Shown here in pieces: positions 37,315 through 51,200 of a DNA stretch of 64,000 nucleotides. Under the pieces are notes generated by a model that was not told where the DNA came from, did not search any database, and saw only the letters and a list, made by a program, of their open reading frames with translations. Every line of letters starts with the position of its first letter. Positions within the stretch are counted from its first letter, which is position 1. A program made the translations under genes and the position numbers. This DNA comes from Anseranas semipalmata (Eukaryota > Chordata > Aves > Anseriformes > Anseranatidae): positions 124,001 through 188,000 of the forward strand of contig VXAA01005268.1 of the NCBI GenBank assembly GCA_013399115.1, written 5' to 3'.

Positions 37315-39505
37315 ACAAGTTTGTAATCCATAAGCATTTTCACTGCCATAGTATTACTGATGTTTGTTGAATCTACAATACCAATCTATATTTACTGCTA
37401 TATTACTGATTTTTAGTACCTCTGAGTAACTTTCTACTACTTCTAATTGCTGCTACGACTAATTAGTGCTACCCATGGGTTGGGTAACCCCCTCCTTTTT
37501 GGACTGTGACATCTAGTTACATACCAAGTGCTGCTATACACATAAAAATGGGAGAGATGCAGAAAGCAAATGAACTGATTTTTTTCCTTCTGAGCAAAAG
37601 ACTGAAGTAAAGCAAGTGTGAAGGGCTGTATTTTTTTTAATCTCATGATGAAAGGATAATAATGACGCTAATGGATGAAGTGGTCCACTGACATCACGAA
37701 GATGAAACACAGATTTCCCTGCAGGGAATGCATGTGCGGCACATGAAAGGATCAGAAAAGGATGTGGTTGTAGACCCTGTCTTGGTCCACGCACTGTTTG
37801 TGTTCAGTAGGCTACTCAGGTATTCTGGAATATTTTGTTTCCCTCCTTCTGTCAATTCCCGTCTTTCCCTGACAGGGGTTCATTATCAGAGACAGCCCTC
37901 CTATTGCATTTTACAGCCACTGGGGAGATTGCACAAGTGAAGAAAAAACATTCTTTCTGTCATGATGAGAGAAAAGGAGCGAAATTAGCAGGCATGTAAA
38001 CCCATTTAAGATATATTTACTCAAGATTATTAATCTTGAAAAGGACAGTTGCTCAGAAAGAGCTACAAATGCTCAACAGCAACAAGTACTTTGGAAATAT
38101 TGATAATCCTAAGCATGTACATTTTTGGTCATCCGATTCAAGACAGAGGATTCAGATTACCAGTAGTGCTGCTCTTGTGCCAGCCCTTGCTGGGGGAGAC
38201 CTAATACCTCATATTACCTTTTGAGCACACCATGGTGTTTTTTTCAGCTCTAACAGTTGGTATTTCTTATATTTCCAAATCAAATTATACCTATAGTCCT
38301 AAAGGAAAGATTCTGTATCTTCCAACCCACTCATCTTTTCCAAAATTATTATATAGACTATTAAAAAATAATACCTGTCACAAAAAGCTTCACACTCCTG
38401 TACACCAAGTGTTTTATTTCTATGATCCTGCATTTGCAATATAGCCAAAATTAAATTCTCTGTGGCTGGCAATGCCTAGTAATTATTACCTCTTCAAAGG
38501 CAGAAACTGTCAATGAGTTTTTCTCCAGCTTTTTTCCCTTTCTGTGGGAAATTTTGTGGGAAATGAACCCTCATTCTTCAGCCTCCATAGAAAGTCCTGA
38601 ATTGGTGCATCTAGCCTGATATCTTCTTATGAATCTCAACTGAAACAACAAATGCATCACTGTGGCAATGGAATAAAGTCAAATGGTATCACAAAACCAT
38701 CATCTCATACAAGATGCAAATACCATGACTTGAAAATAAGGATGTTTGTGCCCAACTCTTGCACTATCTCAAAAGAGATCCTTAAACATCCATTAATATT
38801 TTGAAGACAATGTTGCATTGTAGAGTTTAAAGAAGCAAAAAAGCCATATTTGCATGCATAGTCCGTTTTGTTACATTTCTCCAAATTGGATATTTACAAC
38901 ATCTTCAAAAACAATTTAAGCCAGGCATTTTGTCTCTAACAGATGTCTACTGCACTTGACAGCAAATTGTCATAATAATATCTCTTTCATGAAGACACTG
39001 ACAATACTATTTCCAAAGCACAGACTCTGTTTTGCAATGTTCGCTGCTGTTATGTTGTTCTAATGCTGCTTCCCGCCTACCTCCTTTTAACCAGCAGCAT
39101 TAAATGAGCATATTAAAAAGATTACTACAGTTTTCTGCCTTCAAAAGTACATATATACAAGAAAAAAACATCCTGTAAATGTTTTTAAGATCATCAGAAT
39201 CACAAGCATTTTACATTCTCCCATGCAACTTGTTTCAGCGTCCACCAAACCAAAGGGACCTGAGAGTTGGGTCTGTAACAATGAACTTCCAAAGAAAAGT
39301 TACTCCCTGACACAGCTTTTGACTGAATCTGTGTGATTCACAAAGCAAGCACTGAAATACCTAAACATCTTCTTTTTTGTTATTAATTACTACATGAAGT
39401 GTCGGAAGAGTTTTTGCACTACAGAAAATCAATTATATGGGATAAAAAAAATACAAGGAAATCCTGTCCAGCACACTCCTACGTAGTGAGTTTGATGGGT
39501 GACCC

Positions 39506-40306
39506 TGTGGTGTGGTTTCACCCTGACGGCAGCTGAACTCCACCACACCACCCTCTCACTCCCCCTCCTCAAGAAAAAGGGGGAGAAAATACAGTGGAAA
39601 GGGCTCAAGGGTTGAGATAAGGACAGGGAGATCGCTCATCAGTTACTGTCATTGGCAAAGCAGACAGCATAGGGAGACTGATGTCATTTATTGCCTATTG
39701 CTAATAACAGACTAGAGCAGTGAGAACAAAAAGCAAACTAAAAACACCTTCCCCCCACCCACCTTCTTCCACCTCCTCCCTCCACGAAGCGCAGGGGAAA
39801 GGGAAATGGGGGTTGCAGTCAGTCCGTAACGCTTCATCTCTGCCACTCCTTCACGGTCGCTTTCTTCCCCTGCTCCAGCGTGAGGTCTCTCCCATGGGAT
39901 GCTGTCCTTCCTGAACTGATCCTGTGTGGGCTTCCCACAGGCTGCAGCTCTTCAAGAACTGCTGCAGAGGAACTTCTGCTCCAGCACGTGGAGTATCTCC
40001 TATCCTCCTTCTTCACTGACCTTGGTGTCCATGGGCATGTTTCTCTCACATTTTTCTCCCTCCTCTCTCCCAGATGCTGTGTCGCAGCAGTTTTTTCCCT
40101 TTCTTCAATGTGCTCTCACAGAGGCACAACCAGCATCACTCATGGCTTGGCTCTGGCCAGTGGTGGGTCCCTTTTGGGGCTGGCTGGAGCTAGCTCTTCT
40201 CTAACACAGGGCAGCTCCTGGGCTCTACTCACAGAGGCCACCCCTGCAGACCCACTACCAAACCCTTGCCATGTAAACCCAATACATCCCGTGTTTGGCA
40301 GTGTCA
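39506..40306 (-). mobile_element. Avian endogenous retrovirus LTR (probable solo LTR)
   Basis: The left edge (TGTGGTGTGGTTTCACCCTGA, read on the plus strand) is the complement of the AAACCACA-type end of a widespread bird LTR group. The characteristic GGTTGAGATAAGGACAGG, TGATCCTGTGTGGGCTTCC, CTGCAGCTCTTCAAGAACTG and CATGTAAACCCAATACA segments follow. A minus-strand AATAAA (39692-39687) fits R/U5 placement and makes the LTR sense to PRKG1. No internal gag or pol sequence flanks it, so it is probably a solo LTR. The exact ends, target duplication and family (ERVK or ERVL type) are unresolved. Confidence 0.65.
39687..39692 (-). terminator. Polyadenylation signal AATAAA of the LTR
   Basis: AATAAA on the minus strand lies within the LTR at the place expected ahead of the R/U5 boundary. 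As the LTR is sense to PRKG1, it is a potential cryptic intronic polyadenylation signal. Use is not shown by the sequence. Confidence 0.4.
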
Positions 40307-42344
40307 CCAATTGCTAGACGCAGTAAAAGCTAGCAGAACTGACTTCAGGTGCAATCTTGAACTTCTCAGTCTGGATTAATGCATCTTGGATGACAGAGGG
40401 ACAAGTCCAAACAAAAGCACTTTTGATCAATAAATCACAACTGAGAATAGTCATCCAGGAATTGACTTAGTTACCTCCTCCACAGAGAAATAAGCTATGA
40501 AAAAGGCATCAGGATCCAGAATCAGCTTATTCCTCTTCATGGTGCAGATCTCGAGCAACCAAATTTGCATGAAAACATGAGAATAGAACCATGTCAGTTC
40601 ATCTCAGAGTGCTTGATGGAGGCATTTCAGACCTTCCTACAGACAAACAGTGTTGGTGCAAATCCCAGGTATATCAGCAAGTACTTCAAGACATCCAGGA
40701 CATACTAGCCAGCCTAATTCAGTGCCTCTAACCCAACACACTGCAGGGCAAAAAACCCACTTCTTCCTAATTTCTAACCTGCACAACCACAGAGCAGCAT
40801 TGAATAATTACTACTCAGTTGGAGACAGAAGAGGAACGCTGACTTCAGGATCTGCCCGAGGCAAAAATATACTGCCAGCAAATCCCTTCCTATTTTAAGA
40901 AAAGTCATTCTCTCAGCAGTGTGCTCATTTGCCGGTCACAGCAGTAAGGATGGCACACGCATTATTGATTTGGGGGTGTAATTTGGGACATTTATCCTTT
41001 GTGAACTTCTGAAGGCTAACAGATGGTGGGTCGTCTTAATTCCGTATTTCTAATGGCTTTTATTCATACTTGTGGAACAACTGCTGCTGTTGCTCTTCGT
41101 CTTTTTGTAGAACTCTGTTATCTTTGAATGCCTTTTTATAGATGTTGCAGAGACCTTTGGCTGAGTAGAGTTTGTACCTGCTTGAAATGTATAATACTAT
41201 CACATGTTTTAGGAGGCTCAGCACATCAAATAACTTTAAAATGCCTCTAAAGCTGTAAATGGTACTTTACAGTATCCCTTTCTCCAGTATAAGTTTCAGT
41301 CCTGTTACTGAATTAAAGAAAATAGAAGAACGATTTAAACTTTGAGTTCATGATGTTGTTGATTTTTTTCTCCCATCAGTAAAATCCTTGCATCTCAGGA
41401 GTCATGTACAATAAACCTAAATAGCATTTTTTTTTTGCACTGAAAATGGAACGCAGATGAAGACAATTAAATATTGAGGATTTTCAAGTCACTTAGATTG
41501 TATCGGAGAAATAATCAAATGAGACTGACAGATTCAAAACAAGGTTTGAAAATTCAATTGTTTAAGAAAACAATCTTGCAAATATTACAAACACGCAAGA
41601 AATATAATGGGTAACAAAAACACATGCTGGAAAGATAATTTTAACTGTTAGATAAGAACTCTACTCAGTTGCTGTCAAACAATCGTTACTTATTGCTTCC
41701 TCTGTATTTGCTCAAAGATCAGCCCATATACATATAAAGGCTGTAACCCTAAAATTGGCTCCCAGATTTTTTGATTAGAAGATCTCTCTGCTAAGATCAG
41801 GTGCAACCTTATGCTTGGCTCGTCCCAAAGGGTCTGTTGGGAGCACGGTGTCCAACTGGCATAACCCTCAAACTGGAGCCAAAACACATCTTGGGTTTGG
41901 ATGAACAGCAGAGTGAGCACAGATCCAGCCACGTGGGTGTATCTGCAATGCACTCCAGTTACAAACTGGTTTGGAGACTGGGGGAAACTTCTCGGCAGGC
42001 AGTGAGACAGACTGACCGTGGTTCAGTTGACCCACGTAATGGCCGCTCGTACTGGAGGGGAAACTCTTGGGGAATTTAATGGATGTTATTGATACAACAC
42101 ATGTTGGATGTGTTCAGCTGCACTGTAGCTTTCTGAAAGCTCCATTTATCTTTCTCCACTTGAATGGCAACAGATGTGTAACTTTGCTCTATCCAGTGCA
42201 TCTAATTTTTCCATTATTTTTTCCACTGCAACATGAAAGCTTCACTAACTTCTATCAATTTGTTTAATTAATTGCTATTCAACATATTACAAAACCCCAT
42301 CTACACTACATAAATGCCTCTGTATCCCAAAAATGAACCTCATT

Positions 42345-43298
42345 GAATGCTACTATTACTAACCTGGTCTCCTTCTATGATAAGATGACGAGCTTAGTAG
42401 GTGAGGGAAAGACTGTGGATGTGTTTACTTGGATTTTAGTAAAGCATTTGATACTGTTTCCCACAGTATTCTCCTGGAGAAACTGGCTGCTTATGGCTTG
42501 CACAAGTTTGTACAGTTTGCTGGGTGAAGAAGAACTGGCAGGATGGCCGGGCCCAAAGGGTCATCATGAATGAAGTTAAATCCAGTTCGCAGCCGGTCAC
42601 AAGTAGTGTCCCCCAGGGCCAGTTTTGTTTAATATTTTTATCAGCCATCTTGGTGAGGGGATTGAGTGCACCCTCAGTAAGTGTGCAGATGATACCAAGT
42701 TAGGTGGGAGTGTTGATCTGCTTGAGGGTAGGAAGGCTTTGCAGAGGGATCTGGATAGGCTGGATCGATGGGCCGCGTTCAGTTGTATGGCATTCAACAA
42801 GGCTAAGTGCCGGGTGCCACACTTGAGTCCTAACAACCCCATGCTGTGGTATAGGGCTGAGGAAGAGTGGCTGGAAAGCTGCCCAGCAGAAAAGGACCCC
42901 GGGGGGGTTGGTCCACAGTGACTGCACATGAGCCAGCAGTGTGCCCAGGTGGCCAAGAAGGCTGGTGGCATCCTGGCCTCCATCAGAAATAGCATGGCCA
43001 GCAGGACTAGGGAAAAGACTGTCCCCTTCTACACAGCACTGGTGAGACCACACCTTGAATATCGTGTTCAGTTTTGGGTTCTCACTACAAGAAGGATATT
43101 GAGTTGCTTGGGCATGTGCAGAGAAGAGCAACAAAGCTGGTGAAGGGACTAGAAAACAAGACTTACGAGGAGCAGCTGAGGGAACTGGGGTCGTTTAGTC
43201 TGGAGAAGAGGAGGCTAAGGCGGGAGTTCTCATCGCTTTGCACAACTACCTCAAAGGAAGTTGTAGCAAGGTGGGTGTTGGTCTCTTATCTCAGGTGA
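42345..43298 (+). pseudogene. CR1 reverse transcriptase remnant with frameshifts
   Basis: This is the C-terminal half of CR1 ORF2 (reverse transcriptase), spread over several frames. After KTVDV the frame slips, and TACTTGGATTTTAGTAAAGC must be read in another frame to give the family's YLDFSKAFDTVSH segment. An in-frame TGA follows near 42526. The polymerase box normally F/Y-A-D-D reads CADD (TGTGCAGATGAT, 42682-42693), and a further shift occurs near 42920 and again near 43075. No function is possible. Confidence 0.88.
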
Positions 43299-43568
43299 CA
43301 AGTGACAGGACGTGAGGAAATGGCCTCAAGTTGTGCCAGAGGAGGTTTAGATTTGATATTTGGAAGAATTTCTTCACTGAGAGGGTGATCAAGCATTGAA
43401 ACAGGTTGAACAGGTGTTGAAATCCCCATCCCTGGAGGTATTTAAGAGATGTGTGGACACGGCACTAAGGGACATAGTTTAGTGATGGGACTCAGTAAGT
43501 CGGGCTGATGGTTGGACTTGATGGTCTTGAAGGTCTTTTCCAACGCAGGTGATTTTATGGTTCTATTT
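42345..43568 (+). mobile_element. CR1 LINE, 5'-truncated, RT part plus 3' UTR, plus-strand
   Basis: This non-LTR retrotransposon copy starts in the reverse transcriptase at a TNLVSFYDKMTSLVGEGKTV segment. It runs through the thumb and C-terminal region ([37 protein letters not shown]) to a CR1 3' UTR (CATCCCTGGAGGTATTTAAGAG, GGTTGGACTTGATGGTCTTG) and a decayed TTTTATGGTTCTA tail. The frame is broken by several frameshifts and stops, so it is a dead fragment. It is antisense to PRKG1. A decayed target-site duplication could not be defined. Confidence 0.93.
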
Positions 43569-43939
43569 CAATCTTTCTGAGCTGATAGGGACTAAGATCA
43601 TTGATAAGCAATGATCTTTTGCTCATGGTCAAACCTCTAAAGCTTTTCCATTTGTCATGTTTTGGAAGAGTGATAAAAACAGTACTGAAACTCAAGAGTT
43701 TGGGAATTTTTAGCGGGTATTCCTACAGAGGAGATAGATCTAACAGGTAAGAAGTTGGCATACTCATTTTTAGTGTTGAATCTTTGCCTTGAGCCCTGTA
43801 ACACAGGATGTGCTGTGCTGCTTTTTTTGCCAATGGCAGTGTCCAGTGAGCCTGGCTATGAGCAGAGCCTGTCCTAATGAACCAGTGAATCTAGGACCCT
43901 ATCAAAAATATTTAAAAAGTATAATTTATGCCAGTCCGG

Positions 43940-43966
43940 TTTTTTGTTTTTGTTTTTGTTTTTTTT
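43940..43966. repeat. (T5G)n simple repeat
   Basis: Three TTTTTG units are followed by eight T. This is T-rich low-complexity sequence about 370 bp beyond the end of the CR1 copy. Confidence 0.8.
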
Positions 43967-45157
43967 CATAGAAAGAAGGTTGTCGTGATAAGATGATGGC
44001 TTTGGCTGACAAAGGCAAATTTGCTGATTTACTATACTTTGATTTATTCAAGGCCATGTGGCATCTTGATTAAAAGTACCATTATATATTTTTAGAAGGA
44101 AACACGTTAATTAAAATCTGACTCATTGACAGGTGTCAAAAGATAGTTAACATAAGTGAGCAATGGCTGTTGAAAGCAATTCCCATAAATCCATTTCTAG
44201 TTCATTGTCATTTCTATTTTATTGATGACCATTCCTCAAGTTTGCAGATGAGGCAATTTACTCCCCTCAGGTGATTAACATCTATCAAAATGCCCTTTAG
44301 TAGCCAAGTATTCAATATCTCATTTTTGGAACAGGCATGCAGATCACAGCCACAGCATCAGAGCAAGCATGCAGGCATTGAGGTAAAATAAGATAGCCAG
44401 GTCCTCCTAGATAACAGACCTTTCTTTAGAGGAGGTTATCATTGGTTGAAATAATAGTACATGAGCCAAGAGTGATAATCCTGAAACTACATGCAGGGTT
44501 GGGACAATCCAGAAATAGTGTGTCCTGTTCCCATAGAGCAAAACAGGGAAAAATACTGGGAAGAGCTCAAAGGAGATGACAATAATTAGCCTAAGTTTTG
44601 GAGAGAAGGGGATATCCGTTGGATATGGATTCAGAGTAATTTTTTACACGGAAGTAAGATCAGAAACTGAAGATTTCTGGCATCTTACAGACGAAGAAAG
44701 GCAAGGTCCAGTGGAATTACAAATCAGATAAACTGAGATTTGATCTCCTTTCCCAGTTTCTAGCAATAAGGCAAGTACTAGAGCTGCATTATCTGGGATA
44801 TGGCTGTGCGATAGCTCATTTGGGTGGGAGCCTATAAGACAAGGTTGGATTTATTTTTTTATTTATTTTTAAATAAAGACTTCCTTTTTCCTTTCTCTAA
44901 GAAAAATTTGGTGGCATATGTCTGTCTGTGGAGGTTGTAATGGATCTTAGTGGTTAAGGAGACTGTCACTTTTTTGTTGTCCTTCAAATATCCAAGAGCC
45001 CATAGAGACAACTTTGAAGCACTGTGTCTGACACAGCCTGCTAATCCATGGGGCAGAGGGTTTTGGGGAGCCACTTGCTGTCTGAAGCTCTGTGCCTGCT
45101 GAAACTGCACATTCAGCAAGTGTAAAGGAAAAGAGAACTTTACCAGCTGTTTTCAAG

Positions 45158-45222
45158 AGGGGTTTAGACCAGATGACCTCAGGGGCCCATCCAATGTGAA
45201 CTGTCCTATTAATCTATGCTCC
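45158..45222 (+). mobile_element. CR1-like LINE 3' terminal scrap
   Basis: GGTTTAGACCAGATGACCTC, GGGGCCCATCCAA and AATCTATGCTCC follow the order of the CR1 3' terminus (GGTTGGACTAGATGACCTC, GGTCCCTTCCAAC, then the ATTCTATG tail). Divergence is high, suggesting an old copy. Sequence to its left may be more of the same element but was not recognisable. Confidence 0.5.
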
Positions 45223-48200
45223 AAAAATGCTTTTTTGTTCTGTATTTACTTACTCCAGATAAGGGCTTACACATTGTTTACTTGTTTTGAATAGCACGTT
45301 GTTTTTCATTGATATCTTTTATTTTCCCACCCTTGCATAAAATATTAAAAAAGCTGTGTATATGGGTGGATGTGTTTGTACACACATACTCCAATTTGCT
45401 TTGAAAGCTACCAAAGCTTTGCAGTTTGGTTTTTCTTGTTAAAATTGTTATCTTACTGATTTGTACTGTGCTTTGTCCTCCTTCGCCTCCTTGCTAGCAG
45501 CTTAATAGAATATTAATTCACTGTAGGTCAGTTGTAATTTTCTAAATATTTAAGAAGTTAAGTTCTCAATATTTAAGAAGTTTTACTGTCCCTCTGAGGA
45601 CATTTTAGCCTAAGCTTGATTTTTCTTTATCTAAGTTTAATTCAACAACATAATTCCTGTAGGTATGTTCTTGAGATCATTTTTATTGTATATAATTCCT
45701 CGTTTTCTCTACGCTTTAGAATACATGTTTCTAACTGCACTGTGAACTAGTGGGGCACACTGTGAGTTTCTCTTCTCTTGAGCTGTAGAAACTCTTCCAT
45801 CATTTTCCAGAAATAACTGTGCTGGTTTATCAGTGTCTATATGAAGTTTAAATTATTCTTCCCAATATGCATTACCTGGTATTTTTTTGAAGTCACATGT
45901 AATGTTCTACTCAAATCCCACAGTTTAAGTCACTCTGGTAATTACCATCCTCCTTAGTTTTTGGTAATCTATGAGTTGTATTTATTGGCAAGTCGCTTGT
46001 GTGATATTTCCAGAGACAGTATATAATTGAATTTAGAATGTATTCCTGATGCTCATAAAAGCAATAAAACTGTCACCTTCTGTCTGCACGTTAAAAATTT
46101 ATCCCATTAAAGTAGAGGACAAATGCATAAAATGATCATTACAATTTGCAAATGTGCAAAGGATACGGGAAAACGAGACCAGTCTCAGGCTGGACATAAA
46201 AACATTTAACAGCTCTGCACTCAAATGGGAATATTTATTGAACTTTTCTAAAGTTACCAAAGAAAAAATGCTCCCATTTGTAACTTCACTAAGTCCAACT
46301 TACCTTATTTCAAAAAATGTAATTCTTACCAGTATTAATAAGAATGCAGAACCTATATGAAATTAGAATTAGTTCCTTGAAATAAAACCCCCACAAGATA
46401 CCATTTCACGTTAGATAATCCTATCTAGACAGTCAAATCATTTATGTGACTACTTTTCTGATAAGCATATATAGACACAAAGCTGAGAGACTTTTAGCAT
46501 TTTAAACCTATTCCCACTCAGAACAAAACCTCAGCATATATATAAGGTTCAGAAACACATCCCTGAACTTGCTGTGCATAGCTGTTTCCATGAAACTGGG
46601 CCAATGGAGCTGCTATATATTTTTTTTCTCTTCTAAAATGATGTCCATATGCACCTTCTAGTCTTTTCTTGTTCCTTCCTGTTTCGTATACCTCTGTTTA
46701 GCTTTTTTTTTTTTCACTTCTGAACTTATATTAAGATCATCAAAAGATTCAATCTAGCCTGTCCGAGTGGACTGGATGTTGAAAACCCAACTATTCATTC
46801 AGAAAACCCAACTATTTTTCTTGACTTGAACACTCTTCTGGTGCATAACCTCACGCAACTGGCTCTTGTCTCACAATGATTTGTTTTCTCTTAATTTTTA
46901 TCTGTCTTTAGCTAAAGAAGCAATAAGCCTCTCAGGGTAGTCTGCTCAACTCTCACTTTTTGCCTGCTCAGCACAAAGTAACATTAACAGGTAATTAAGT
47001 GCATTGCGAGTCATTAACTCCTCTCAAGATTCCTGGGACGCTTCTTAAAAATGAGGAATAGAAATTAAAATCCATCATTGGATTATTTTTTGTAAGAGTG
47101 AAGTATTACGTATGGCCTCCTTTTCCAGTGTCAGAATTGACTGATTTTGGCTATTGCAACCCCGGGGTCAAGCCACAGTTGTTCCATTCTGTTTTATTTT
47201 GGAGCCTGGCTGGGAGCCACTGATCGGCAGCACCAGAAAAGTATGTACGAGCTGATGAGTCTTCCTCCACTGCCTGCCCTAATTCAAATGCAAACACCTC
47301 CAGGAATACAGATGCTGCTCAGTACCGAGAATTTTATGTGCTCCATGTTGTTGTGGTGCTGATAGCTTGTTATTCCTGAGATACTTTGTAGAGTTATTTA
47401 AACACACGGAGTTGGAAATGATTTAACCTAGCAGAATTATTTTAGTTCACGCTCCAGCAGCAGGCAGGTTTGGTGGAGGTGGTTTGTATGCCCAGCCTGA
47501 CATTGCTTTGCACCTTCATCTTCTCACCCTAATTCTGAGTAATTATTTTCTGACCAAATTCACACTAACAGGGAATTTTATCTTTAAATATCAGCATCAA
47601 GATGCAGCTGATACCTTTTAAATTGGGAAGAAAACCACCCCTTGGAGCAGGAACCTTCTCTCCAGATCCTCAAAGTTCACGCAACAAACAAAAGCCATAA
47701 TTTCAAAACCAAAACCAAACCATCATTTTGATTAAAACTCATCAACAGTTGCACAGGAAAGCGAAGTACTTGCTCCTCCAAATTAAATACTTTTTAAAAC
47801 ATGGCAATACAATTTTGGCCATTCAAAAACTATTCTTAAGTGCTGCCACACCACCACGTGGTTTTGGCTGGAAAACCTCAGGAAAATGCTCACACCATGG
47901 AAACACTGACTGTGATGAATAAACTGTTCTCAGCCCTTCCTGAGGAAACTGCTCTGTGTTTAAAACAGCTTATGGAAGTGAGAGATTCCCGAGATCAAGA
48001 TTAAGCACCAGTAAACATTTCCACTTTTTTTTGGAGCGTGTCTTTGCTTGGAGTCTCTTCACCAGGAGAGATTAAGAATGGGCCACCCCAAGTATCTGAT
48101 ACCACCATGGTTATGACATTATTGCGAGAAGCAGGTTTAGGTCAGCCCAAGCATGAGAAAAGAACTTCATCTTGATCTATTAGATACAAATCAATATTTT

Positions 48201-51200
48201 TGGAGTTCTACTCTTCAGTCTGCTTTAAGCCACTTTACTCTGGTTTGGTGAAGACTCCTACATTCACCCCTTGTGCCACTTTCGCTGGAAGCTTCCAGAT
48301 GGGAACCATATTCTTTGTTTTGTTCAAATCAACATGAACTTAGCAGTTTCAGATCAACAAAGGGGAAAATATAGCTCATTAAAAGCCTTTCTTTTTTTCT
48401 GCTCACCAAAAAACCCTCTACCCAGGCATTCCCAGCCTTACACATATGTAAGTAATAAGAGCAAAGTCATTAGAAAATTGGCTCGCATCACTTAGGGAAT
48501 ATTTTCATACATATTGTGACACAAAAAGAGACACCGTAAACTAGGGGCAAGGAAGGCAAAATAATCAGTTTACCAAACCTGTAATCTGTGGGATTTAGTG
48601 ATCAAAAAAGTTAACTTTACTTAGCAGGATATCACATGAAACAAAAGCTTCTGAATGAGATCTACTGTTGTAAATGCCAATGGCTACTTTCTGTAACTAT
48701 TTTCTGGTAATTACACTTGCCTATCTGCAGATCAATACTTTCTATATCTTCATACTTCAGCTTGTTAAACCATTCTGAAGGGAAACTACTATTTGTATGT
48801 ATAAGGCAGATTGCCAAGTCTCACGACAATTACAAATAATAAATGAGATACACATCTAAACAGCTATTTCTAATCACATTAAAGGCTTTGTACTTTATCT
48901 TTCTTGTACTTTGCTAATACAAAACACAACAATTACCAGGTAAAAAATACGTACTGTACTCAGAGACTCGAATGAAGATGTGCTTTGAGAACTGCATACA
49001 CACTGCCTTCGCTAGCCTTCAAGCACATCACAATAAAGACGAGAACTTATCCTCTTCAATGGGTTTTCCTTCTGCAAAAGCATCTTCACATTTGAATGTG
49101 CAAATAACTTTCCTGTTTTCACATTATCACAATACTCTGCCCCCACAGCAACAGACCGCCTTGAGTAATTTCTTTAACCACCAATACTCAAACGTGCATC
49201 AACAGTATTTCTCTTGCAACTATGAATAGTTATGGCATTACACTTTTGTCCCCCAAGGCAGCAGCTTCAGCATCCACTGCTTTTTCAGCTACTTGACTTC
49301 TGAACTGATAATCCTTCAACTGTTTTTGTACATTAGTGGATACTCTACATCCAAGACAGCAGACTCTGCACGTCTGCATGCTGCGCTGTCCTTCCAAGCA
49401 AGCAGTATTCTACGATCACAAGCTAAAAATACCTCACATACTCAGAACTGTGTGGGCTCAGGCTAAAACAATAGTAGACGCATGAGTACCACCTATCAGC
49501 ATTCCCTTTGGAGTGAGTTCCTACCCTGTAAAGGCTATTGATTTTATGCCCCAGACATCACAAACATTTTTTCTTGCTCTTGAAGATAAATGTCCAAAGT
49601 CATACCATGGGTTATTTAAACAGAAGAATAAAAATCACCACCTTAATCATTATTTCTCATCTTGTTCCAAGTTACGGGAGAGAGAGCAGAAAAGCACGCA
49701 GAGGACAGATGCAATGTTTGGAAGCATGTAAGTCACGAAGAGATACAGAAAATATCCCCAGCAGCTGGCCAGGTAGCAGGGCGAGCTTTATGAGCCACCG
49801 CCATTCATCACACTCCACTATCCGTGTCCAGAACATGCCGGTGATCTCATACTGCTCTCATTCAGCACGTTGGGTGAAACTTGGGAATTACAGCACAGGC
49901 CAGATATCCTATTGCCTATCACACCAGTATTTCCAAAGACAACATTACCTGTGAGAACCAAACCAGCATAACCATATACTCAGAAAAATAGCTAAATCCT
50001 ATGCTTGTGTTTGTGTTTTAATATGATCAGGAAGAAGAAAAACTAAGGCAGTCTGGAACATCATAGTTAAACTCAAAGATAGAAATATTTAATTCAAGAA
50101 AAACCTGGCATACTCCCTTTGCTTCTAGATCCATCAGTGGTCATCGGTGGTTGTAAGGGAATTTGGGTATCAAAAGAAGGAGCAGAACCAGCCACTTTGA
50201 GCAAAACAAAAGAAAGGGTAAAAGCTCCCTAAGCCATCTTCTGGACTTAAGGTATATGTCAAATATTTGTGGAAGTCAGTTTTCTTCTTTTACTTGCCAA
50301 ACAAGCTTGTCAAGCTGTAGGTGTAACTTATGAACAAGAGAAATAACTATAGTATCGCAATATATAGGATAAAAAATGGATAAATACAAACAGATTGCAT
50401 TATTATAACATACAAAGCATCCTTCATACTGAACACTTTACAGAGATACAATCTAAATACAGAAAGGATCTATTTTCCTTATGGATCACTGTTATTTTCC
50501 CATTATTATAATGCAATATTATCACAATATTTCACTTACACCTCTAATTGCACCCAAATACCAAACTAGCAGCTTTTTCTATGCTGAGGCTTCAACTCCA
50601 GCGCAGCATGCTTTCATGTCTCTAGCAGAAGCTACAACATCTTTTTCTAATGTCAAATCCAAAATTAGACGTGATATTCCTTGCCAAAGAGTATCAAAGG
50701 GTGGCCTTCCCGCACACTTCCTAACAGACAACCCAACGGAGGGAGGGCTGAAGTTTAATGAGCTATTCTTTTGGAAGCATGCCCAGTTCTTTACTTAATT
50801 TGGCCTTTAAACTCTAATACAGTTCATCGTACATTATGTGCTCCTGAGTTATGCATTGCGACAAGATGAATTCAAAGACCCTTGTCCATATTTTTAATCT
50901 CAGTACAGTTTATTTGGTATTCAGCAACATGGTTTATTTGCAGTCAGCAACTGTCTCATCCAGATTATTAACAAAGACTAAAATCGTCCCTTCAGAAGGA
51001 TGTATTTCAATTCGTGCATTTTCTGTTCCCATATGTATGGTTCCAATTTGCAGAGGAAGTAATACTTCATTTTATTTCAAAGCTCCTAAGAGCGAGTGAA
51101 TGCTATTTCATTTTTGCTTGAACAAACGTATACTTAGACACGTATTAATCCCCAAAGGATTTCTAATCAGCAAAACACGATAACGTGATCTTTCAAACAA

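Noticed and set aside
38485..38500. Antisense ACCTCTTCAAA resembling the donor end of an exon ending GAAGAG
   Set aside because: Upstream codons do not encode the expected PRKG1 EFLKS segment and no acceptor lies at a sensible distance.
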